Assembly (NCBI GenBank): GCA_947306605.1
Contig: CAMZHB010000097.1
Location: 1-6,611, forward strand
Length of the DNA stretch: 6,611 nt
From: an uncultured Prevotellaceae bacterium
GTDB taxonomy: Bacteria; Bacteroidota; Bacteroidia; Bacteroidales; Bacteroidaceae
Direction: 5' to 3'
In this document: in pieces, positions 1 to 6,200 of the stretch
How the letters are laid out: each line of letters starts with the position of its first letter
Numbering within the stretch: position 1 is the first letter of the stretch
Notes under the pieces: generated by a model
The model's database searches: none
Told to the model about the DNA's origin: nothing
Seen by the model: the letters and a program-made list of their open reading frames with translations, nothing else
Translations under genes and position numbers: made by a program

Positions 1-33
1 AAAAATAAAAACTGCCCCAGTCAACCCCTCAAC

Positions 34-56
34 GATTTGCGCGCTATGCGTAAATC
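34..56. repeat. Inverted repeat, 9-bp arms with 5-nt loop
   Basis: GATTTGCGC (34-42) faces GCGTAAATC (48-56) across a 5-nt spacer. In DNA 8 of 9 positions pair. In + strand RNA the mismatch becomes a G-U pair, so the stem would be continuous. No T-run follows it on the + strand, so it does not look like an intrinsic terminator in that direction. On the - strand a T-rich tract (complement of 1-11) lies too far away. It could be an operator, an RNA hairpin or chance. Confidence 0.4.
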
Positions 57-64
57 AAACAGAA

Positions 65-148
65 ACGCCTTCTCAAAATTTTGAAACGCCGCTTCTGCGG
101 CCCGAAGTCCCACTTTTGAGTGCCGAAATCGGACCTCTGGATGGGAAA
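65..148. repeat. Four degenerate 21-nt tandem units
   Basis: Four consecutive 21-nt blocks (65-85, 86-106, 107-127, 128-148) align without gaps. The first three end in GAA preceded by T, C or C, and the fourth ends in AAA. Blocks 1 and 2 both begin ACGCC, and GAAACGCC recurs at 62-69 and 83-90. The centre of blocks 2-4 is close to C-[TC]-T-[TC]-T-G. Blocks 1-3 each contain a small inverted repeat: TCAAAATTTTGA at 73-84 (a perfect 12-bp palindrome), GCCGC-TTCT-GCGGC at 88-101, and CACT-TTTG-AGTG at 111-122. Read on the - strand, the blocks become heptads of the form F-x-x-Q-[KR]-x-[DR], with the Q lost in the last one. Whether this is a regulatory array, a mobile intergenic repeat or relic coding sequence cannot be decided here. 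Confidence 0.45.
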
Positions 149-187
149 AGTCGAAAAAACGAGCATTTTTAGTAGGAGTGGGTGCAT

Positions 188-265
188 ATGAAGAGAATGG
201 GAGTAAATGGAAACAATAGTCATTGGATATTTTCGTTCAAGAGAAGACGAGTTATGAAAGATTAA
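188..265 (+). CDS. Possible 25-residue small protein or leader peptide
   Basis: An ATG at 188 opens 25 codons ending in TAA at 263-265. AGGAG at 174-178 lies 9 nt before the start, a textbook Shine-Dalgarno arrangement that none of the larger genes here has. The peptide starts MKRMGVNGN, is basic (several K and R, including KRRR near the end), and has no membrane segment or signal peptide. I do not recognise it. It ends about 60 nt before the glycosyltransferase start and about 20 nt before the putative promoter. It could be a leader peptide, an independent small protein or a chance ORF. Bacteroidota rely little on Shine-Dalgarno pairing, which weakens the argument from the ribosome binding site. 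Confidence 0.25.
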   Translation: MKRMGVNGNNSHWIFSFKRRRVMKD

Positions 266-284
266 GACAAATTTGGCGCTGAAG

Positions 285-316
285 TTTGGGTAATCGCGCG
301 GTTTGCCTTAAATTTG
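285..316 (+). promoter_or_regulatory. Candidate Bacteroides-type promoter of the cluster
   Basis: TTTG at 285-288 and TAAATTTG at 309-316 are separated by 20 nt. They match the Bacteroides primary sigma consensus of a -33 TTTG and a -7 TAnnTTTG box. Transcription would then start around 321-323, only a few bases before the ATG at 325, giving a very short or absent 5' leader. The match is exact in all fixed positions, but the motif is short and A/T-rich, so chance is possible. It fits well as the start of the five-gene unit because no other strong match was seen near the gene. Confidence 0.45.
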
Positions 317-324
317 CAGTAATT

Positions 325-1374
325 ATGAAATACAGTATCATTATCCCGGTATATAATCGTCCGGACGAGGTGGACGAGTTGCTGGAGAGCCTGACGCTAC
401 AGACGGTGCGCAATTTTGAAGTGCTTGTGGTGGAGGACGGCTCGTCGGTGAAATGTGACACGGTAGTGGCGAAGTATCGCGACTGCCTGACCATGCGCTA
501 TTTGGAGAAGGCGAACTCGGGTCCCGGGCAGACGCGTAATTACGGTGCGGAGCGTGCCGCGGGCGAATGGCTCATCATTTTGGACTCCGACTGTGTGTTG
601 CCCGAGGGTTACCTGGCTGCAGTGGAGGCGGAACTGTCCCGTGAGCCGGCCGATGCTTTCGGCGGTCCCGATCGTGCGCATGCAAGTTTCAGTGTGACGC
701 AGAAGGCCATCAACTATGCAATGACCTCGTTTTTCACGACGGGCGGTATCCGCGGCGGACGGAAGAAACTGGACAAGTTCTTTCCCCGCAGTTTCAACAT
801 GGGCATCCGGCGCGAGGTCTATGCGGCCTTGGGCGGTTTCTCGGCGATGCGTTTCGGTGAGGACATCGACTTGAGCCTGCGTATATTCAAAGGCGGCTAC
901 CGTTGCCGCCTGTTCCCCGATGCATGGGTGTGGCACAAGCGCCGCACCGACCTGCGGAAGTTTTTCAAGCAAGTGCACAACAGCGGCATCGCCCGCATTA
1001 ATCTGATGAAGCGTCATCCCGGTTCGCTGAAACTGGTGCATCTGTTGCCAGCGGTGTTTACCGTGGGACTGGCCTTTTTGCTGTTGGTCTTTCTGGGCGG
1101 TCTGTTCCTGTTCTGCTTCGGCCCCGACCATATGAACCGGAGTTTCGGTTTTGCCCTCATGGAACTCTCCGTCCTGCCTGTTCTGCTGTATTCGCTGGCC
1201 CTGTTTGTCGATGCTTCGGTGCGCAACCGCAGTGTGCGCATCGGTGCGCTGTCGGTGGTGGCCTCGTTTGTGCAGCTGACGGGTTACGGCACGGGGTTCC
1301 TGCGTGCCTGGTGGCGCCAGTGTGTCATGGGCCAGGCGTCGTTTGAGGCGTTTAAGGACAATTTCTATAAGTAA
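325..1374 (+). CDS. Family 2 glycosyltransferase, membrane-anchored
   Basis: This 349-residue protein is an inverting GT-A fold glycosyltransferase, which transfers a sugar from a nucleotide-sugar donor to an acceptor. The N-terminus SIIIPVYNR (residues 4-12) is the family's nucleotide-binding strand. D38 in VVEDGS, the metal-binding DSD at 87-89, and the FGEDIDL segment (177-183), with the likely catalytic acid, follow in the expected order. A WVWHKRRT stretch at 201-208 is also typical. The C-terminal third has about three hydrophobic segments, near 238-266, 278-296 and 305-325, so it probably sits at the inner membrane facing the cytoplasm. Donor and acceptor cannot be told. Surface polysaccharide or glycolipid synthesis is the likely setting. 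I chose ATG 325 because the family motif begins two codons later. A TTG at 286 in the same frame would add 13 residues but lies inside the putative promoter. The stop is 5 nt before radC. Confidence 0.9.
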   Translation: MKYSIIIPVYNRPDEVDELLESLTLQTVRNFEVLVVEDGSSVKCDTVVAKYRDCLTMRYLEKANSGPGQTRNYGAERAAGEWLIILDSDCVLPEGYLAAVEAELSREPADAFGGPDRAHASFSVTQKAINYAMTSFFTTGGIRGGRKKLDKFFPRSFNMGIRREVYAALGGFSAMRFGEDIDLSLRIFKGGYRCRLFPDAWVWHKRRTDLRKFFKQVHNSGIARINLMKRHPGSLKLVHLLPAVFTVGLAFLLLVFLGGLFLFCFGPDHMNRSFGFALMELSVLPVLLYSLALFVDASVRNRSVRIGALSVVASFVQLTGYGTGFLRAWWRQCVMGQASFEAFKDNFYK

Positions 1375-1379
1375 GACTC

Positions 1380-2156
1380 ATGAAGGATACGGACGAACTG
1401 GCAGCCAGGAAACGTTTGTTTGAACGGTTGGAGGCATTGCAGGAACCGGCGGAGAGACCCCGCCCCCCGCGCCGTGTGTCCATTCATGAATGGAGTGAGG
1501 ACAGCCGCCCGCGTGAACGTTTGCTGAGTGCCGGACCTGCGGCGCTGAGCAATGCAGAACTGCTGGCCATCCTGATACATTCGGGCACGCCGTCGCAGAA
1601 TGCGGTGGAACTGATGCGCGAAGTGTTGGCATCGTGTGACGACAGCCTGGACAAGTTGGGTGAGATGACCTACGACCAGCTGACAGCGTTCAAGGGTATC
1701 GGGCAGGCAAAGGCCGTGACCATCATGGCGGCTTGTGAATTCGGACGGCGGCGCATGGTGAAGGATGCCCGGCCGAAGGAAAAACTGGACACGTCGGAAA
1801 AAGTGTTCCAAGCGTGCCTGAAGTCGGTCTTCTGGGACAAGACGGAGGAAGAGTGCTGGGTGGTGTTGCTGAACCAGAGCCTGCACTTCATTTCGAAGGA
1901 ATGCATCGGCACGGGCGGGCTGACTTCGGTGAGTGCCGATATACGCAAAGTGTTGAAACTGGTGTTACTGAAGAATGCCACGGCACTGGTGCTGGCCCAC
2001 AATCATCCGTCAAGTTCACTCAGACCGGGCACTGTGGACGATACGACAACACGCAATCTGAATGACGCCTGCCGGGTGATGAACATCCGGTTGCTCGACC
2101 ACCTGATTGTGCATGGGGACCGATATTACAGTTATGCCGAGGAGGGTAGGCTTTGA
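1380..2156 (+). CDS. radC: RadC family JAB1/MPN-domain protein
   Basis: This 258-residue protein belongs to the RadC (UPF0758) family. Its cellular role is uncertain: the original DNA-repair assignment in E. coli was withdrawn, and links to transformation or recombination have been suggested. The core begins at about residue 33 (VSIHEWSEDSRPRERLL). A helix-hairpin-helix segment follows, with FKGIGQAKA at 104-112, then the JAMM-type metalloprotease-like domain. Its probable metal and catalytic residues are E158 (EECW), H207 and H209 in HNHPS, and D220. The usual HNHPSG is HNHPSS here. The C-terminus LDHLIVHGDRYYSYAEEG is typical of the family. About 30 charged, proline-rich residues precede the core, so the protein is longer than usual. 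A GTG at 1476 would remove them, but the ATG at 1380 sits 5 nt after the preceding stop and is preferred. Confidence 0.93.
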   Translation: MKDTDELAARKRLFERLEALQEPAERPRPPRRVSIHEWSEDSRPRERLLSAGPAALSNAELLAILIHSGTPSQNAVELMREVLASCDDSLDKLGEMTYDQLTAFKGIGQAKAVTIMAACEFGRRRMVKDARPKEKLDTSEKVFQACLKSVFWDKTEEECWVVLLNQSLHFISKECIGTGGLTSVSADIRKVLKLVLLKNATALVLAHNHPSSSLRPGTVDDTTTRNLNDACRVMNIRLLDHLIVHGDRYYSYAEEGRL

Positions 2157-2175
2157 TAAGAAAAGTTTGAACCGT

Positions 2176-2499
2176 ATGGAAGAAAATAAGAAACTGGCAA
2201 TTGAAGAAAAAATAGTGGAGGTGCTCAAAACCGTCTATGATCCCGAAATTCCCGTGAACATCTATGACCTGGGGCTAATCTACAAAGTAGACTACCACGA
2301 AGAAGACGGTACGCTGGACGTGGACATGACGCTGACAGCGCCCGGATGCCCTTTGGCCGATTACATAGTGGAGGACGTGCGCCAAAAGCTGGTTGTTATC
2401 GACGGTGTGACTTCTGCCGTGGTGAACCTTGTGTTTGAGCCGGAGTGGACGCAGGACATGATGAGCGAGGAAGCCAAGGCCGACTTGGGCTTCTTGTAA
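2176..2499 (+). CDS. MIP18/DUF59 family iron-sulfur cluster assembly protein
   Basis: This 107-residue protein is a stand-alone DUF59 domain, the family that includes bacterial SufT and eukaryotic MIP18 (CIAO2). These proteins help mature iron-sulfur proteins in the cytoplasm. Characteristic features are YDPEIPVNIYDLGLIY at 21-36, the TLTAPGCP block at 52-59 with the conserved cysteine C58, and VFEPEWTQDMMSEEAK at 87-101. The whole domain fits in the protein, so it appears complete. ATG 2176 is preferred because the domain begins soon after it. An in-frame ATG at 2107 lies inside radC and would only add residues with no family similarity. It starts 19 nt after radC ends. No other suf gene is present in the window, so a specific client is not indicated. 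I did not assign sufT because many small paralogues share this domain. Confidence 0.9.
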   Translation: MEENKKLAIEEKIVEVLKTVYDPEIPVNIYDLGLIYKVDYHEEDGTLDVDMTLTAPGCPLADYIVEDVRQKLVVIDGVTSAVVNLVFEPEWTQDMMSEEAKADLGFL

Positions 2500-2522
2500 A
2501 TGAAAACGCATATAGAATAGAA

Positions 2523-3269
2523 ATGAAAAAAATATATTTCCTCAGCGATGCGCACCTTGGTTCGTGGGCCATTCCCAACGGACGCGAGCAGGAGAGGCGT
2601 CTGGTACGCTTTCTCGACAGCATAAAAGACGATGCGGCTGCGGTCTATTTGCTTGGTGACCTTTTTGACTTCTGGCACGAGTACCGCTATGTGGTGCCCA
2701 AGGGTTATACACGGCTGTTGGGCAAACTGAGCGAACTGACCGACAGAGGTGTGGAGGTGCATTTCTTTACCGGGAACCACGACCTGTGGTGCGGAGACTA
2801 TCTGGAGAAGGAATGCGGCATGACGATTCATCGTGAAGCGCTGGCGGTGCAACTGCAAGGCGTCAATGTGTTCATGGCGCACGGCGACGGTTTGGACCGC
2901 TCGGACAAGAAGTATCTGGCGTTGCGATGGATGTTCCATAATCGTGTTTGCCAATGCCTGTTTGCTTCCATTCATCCCCGATGGGCCATGTGGTTCGGAT
3001 TTACTTGGGCCAAGCACAGCCGTAAGAAACATGAGGCTGTGGAGGGCACTTTCGACGGTGTGGAAAAGGATGGTTTGGCCATGTTCGCCCGTGACTATCT
3101 GAAAGAACATCCGGAAACCGACTGTTTCCTGTTCGGACATCGCCACGTGGAAGTGGACGAAATGTTGACGGATAAGTCGCGGTTTATGATTCTAGGTGAA
3201 TGGATAAAGAAGTTCACATACGTGGAATTGGAGAACGGACAACTGACAATGAAGAATTATACTGAATAA
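2523..3269 (+). CDS. lpxH: UDP-2,3-diacylglucosamine hydrolase (LpxH-type)
   Basis: This 248-residue calcineurin-like metallophosphoesterase most resembles LpxH, which cleaves UDP-2,3-diacylglucosamine to lipid X and UMP in lipid A synthesis at the cytoplasmic face of the inner membrane. The metal-binding motifs run in order: D9 and H11 (SDAHLG), G45-D46-x-x-D49 (GDLFDFWHEY), GNHD at 84-87, HGD at 120-122, and GHRH at 205-208. The segment 130-162, with RWMFHNRVC and several aromatic residues, matches the helical cap that holds the acyl chains in LpxH. Length is close to the E. coli enzyme (240). ATG 2523 starts right at the first beta strand (MKKIYFLSD). Upstream in-frame codons belong to the end of the DUF59 gene. 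A close relative acting on another substrate cannot be excluded, since this superfamily is broad. Confidence 0.83.
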   Translation: MKKIYFLSDAHLGSWAIPNGREQERRLVRFLDSIKDDAAAVYLLGDLFDFWHEYRYVVPKGYTRLLGKLSELTDRGVEVHFFTGNHDLWCGDYLEKECGMTIHREALAVQLQGVNVFMAHGDGLDRSDKKYLALRWMFHNRVCQCLFASIHPRWAMWFGFTWAKHSRKKHEAVEGTFDGVEKDGLAMFARDYLKEHPETDCFLFGHRHVEVDEMLTDKSRFMILGEWIKKFTYVELENGQLTMKNYTE

Positions 3270-3275
3270 AAAGCG

Positions 3276-6200
3276 ATGAAGAACATATTACTGAATGTAC
3301 TGTTCATTCTGCTCTCCATGACGGCTACAGCCCAGTCGTATTCCAGTTTATGGAAAGAGGTTGAGGGCTATCAGCAGAAGGATTTGCCCAAAAGCGCCCT
3401 GCAAAGTGTGGACAAAATTGTGAACCTGGCTTTGCATCGTAGTGACGGGGGGCAATTGGTTAAGGCTGTACTCGTGAAATATCAACTTGCCGGTGACATT
3501 TCGCCAGACAGCGCCAAGCAACTCGTTCCTTCATTGGAAACGTTCCTGGCCAAAGAGCAGTCTGAGGAGATGCAGGCCGTGTATCATTCGGTGCTAGGCA
3601 GACTATATTCATGTTCGAACCCGAGGGATGACGAGGATGCTCCCAAACGGGCCGTGCGACATTATTCGCAATCGTTGGCCAATCCCGAATTGTTGGCCAA
3701 GGCGAAGGCAACCAAGTATGTGCCGTTGGTAAAAGTGGGAGAAGACAGCAAGTACTATGACAACGACTTGTTGAGTGTGTTGATACATGAAATAAACCTA
3801 GACAATCTGCGTGGTTCGGTGGAGGGGGTGGACACGTTGCATCTGGGGGCTTACCATAAAGCCATTTCATATTATCATGACCATGGCAACCGCAATGCGG
3901 AATTGCTGATGCTGCTTGATTCGGCAGAGACAGCCCGGGTATTCTATCGTGAGGAGGTGCAACAGAGGCGTGGGAAGAACGTGTTTACAGATGAGGTACA
4001 GACAGAGTTTTACAAATCGCTGATTGAACGTTTCGGTGATTTGGAAACGGCGGTGGAAATCTATTGTGAACTGGTAAAAATACAACCTGTTAAGGAGATT
4101 TATCGTTGGGCCAATGAAGGAATCATGCGTTATCCGAAATCGAAGCGGACGAACACATTGCGTAGAAAACTGGACCAAATTACCCAACCGCTAATAACTT
4201 TGAATCTGCCGCGTCATACCGTGTATCCCGGGGATGTGGATTCGATTGAGATAAATGGACGCAATGCTTCGAAGGGAATACTGAAGATTTACCGTTTGCC
4301 TTATGTTGCCGGAGATAAGGCGCTGGAGAGATTGACGGATAATAAGGAAAAACTCAAACCATTACTTAAAGATTATGTAGCAGAGTATTCCTTTGGATTA
4401 CCGGCAGCTGAACTGTACGAGTCGGTTAAGGGCAAGCAGCGTGTTGTCTATCCTGAGAAGCCCGGAGTGTATTGCGTTGTCCAGGAACCGTCACCCGATG
4501 ACAATCGTTTCTCTAAAGAGTTTGATGGCGAACTGCTATATGTGTCACGTCTCTATGTGATGCAGTTGGCATTGCCCGATGGCCAGACCCGTGTGATTGT
4601 CTGTGATTCCAAAACGGGAAAGCCAGTTCCCAATGCACAGGTACAGTTGCGCTCTACAAATAAGAAACAAATTGCAGTCCGTGATTTTACAACCGATGTG
4701 AACGGTGCTGTATTAGTACCTTCGCTTGATTGGGGATATCAAGTGTACGTAAGAACAGAAAAGGACGCTTACTGTCCGGCTGAAATGCTTTCGCGCAGTT
4801 ATGAAAGAAAAATGTCGGAACACAGTCGTACACGACACTTACGCTTATATACAGACAGAGCCATTTATCGTCCGGGACAACGAGTTCAGGTAGGAGGTCT
4901 CCTGTATGAGAAACGGGGCGATGACGTGTCGGTACTTTCCGGTCAGGAAGTGAAGTTACGTTTCTTGGATGCCAATTGGAAAGAAATAGCAAGTGACACA
5001 GTGACGTCAGATGAATATGGTACAGTAAAAGGACAGCTACAACTCCCTGAGAGTTGTTTGAATGGGGTATTTTATGTTGAATCACAATGGGGAACAGTTA
5101 ACTATCGAGTTGAGCAGTATAAACGTCCGACATTTACTGTCACTTTCGATGACGTTAAGACGGCCTATCAGGCCGGTGATACAGTTCGTTTGACAGGTAC
5201 GGTGAAGACATTTGCTGGATTTGCCATGCCCTTGACCCGAGTGGCTTTAATGGTCACCCGCAGGTATTCGTCCTGGTGCTTCTTCAATAATGGGAGGACA
5301 CGACAGTTGCTCCAAGATACCGTAGTAACCGATGCAGAAGGACATTTTACGGTTCCTGTCTATCTGGATATTGCAGAGCAGGACGTGCATCCCAAAATCG
5401 CCCGTTTCTATACTTTTCATACCGAGGCCGTGGCAATTGCTGAAAACGGAGAAAGTGAAACAGCAATGGTCAATCTCTATGCGGGCAATCGTGCAGTGAA
5501 CTTGTCGACAACACTGGAGGAACGTTTGTGTAAAGAGCAATTGGATTCCTGTCAACTGTTACAACGTAATACAGCAGGTACACTGGTGGATGGTTTGGCT
5601 TTGTATGAAATATTGCAAGACAATAAGACGGTTATATCGGGGGAATTCCCCTTTAATAAAACTCTTTCATGCGAATGGTTGAAGAATTTGCCTTCTGGTG
5701 ACTACGTGCTACGTGTGAAATCAGCTGACTATCCTGACTCTTTGCTTTGGCTGAATCATTTGTTTGCTGTATTTTCTATTGAAGACACCCGCCCGGTCGG
5801 TGCAGAGCCTTTGCAGGTATTTCAGACGGCAAACGAGTTTGGGAAAGACCCCGTCAAGGTTTTGGTTGCAACGCCTTTGAAAGATGTCTTTCTCTATTAT
5901 GATTTGTTTGCTGGGGGAAAATTGCTTGAAAGCCGTGTCATTATGATGACGGATTCGGCATTCACAATACCTTTTACCTATTCGGATGAGTATGGTGACG
6001 GTGTATTCGCCATTTTTTCATTCACCAAGAATGGTCAGACATACGGCCATTCGGTGACAATTACACGTCCGAAACCAGACAAATCATTAGAGTTTCGCTG
6101 GAGTTCATTTCGCGACCGTCTTACAGCTGGTCAGGAAGAGACATGGACGCTTCAGGTACTAAAAAATGGGAAACCGGCAGAGGCTTCTGTGATGGCAACA

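Larger units (their letters stand above)
1..324. other. 5' intergenic region with repeats, no convincing gene
   Basis: This stretch lies ahead of the five-gene cluster. It is visibly more A/T-rich at its right half than the genes that follow, and no reading frame in it resembles a protein family I know. It holds an inverted repeat at 34-56, four degenerate 21-nt units at 65-148, a short ORF with a good ribosome binding site at 188-265, an 8-bp palindrome CAAATTTG at 268-275, and a promoter-like pair of boxes at 285-316. One + frame (2-172) is open from the window edge for 56 codons. It could be the tail of a gene that starts outside the window, but its translation shows no recognisable domain. 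Confidence 0.6.

Noticed and set aside
88..101. GCCGC-TTCT-GCGGC hairpin as an intrinsic terminator
   Set aside because: No T-run follows it on either strand, and it is one of several small hairpins within the 21-nt units.
286..324. Upstream TTG start for the glycosyltransferase
   Set aside because: The 13 added residues precede the family's conserved N-terminal strand, and the codon lies in the candidate -33 box.
252..494. - strand open frame over the start of the glycosyltransferase
   Set aside because: It overlaps a clear GT2 gene on the other strand, has a low-complexity Ser/Thr-rich translation, and resembles no family.
397..1131. Long - strand open frame (244 codons) opposite the glycosyltransferase
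   Set aside because: It mirrors a G+C-rich gene on the + strand. Its translation is Gln- and His-rich with no domain, as expected for an antisense shadow.
2107..2175. Upstream ATG for the DUF59 protein, inside radC
   Set aside because: The extra 23 residues read radC sequence out of frame and have no similarity to the family. The ATG at 2176 gives a full domain.
2445..2522. Upstream start for the LpxH-type enzyme
   Set aside because: The extra 26 residues overlap the end of the DUF59 gene, and the metallophosphoesterase fold begins at the ATG at 2523.
2361..3146. Long - strand open frame (261 codons) opposite the DUF59 and lpxH genes
   Set aside because: It spans two recognisable + strand genes and their junction, and its translation has no family features.
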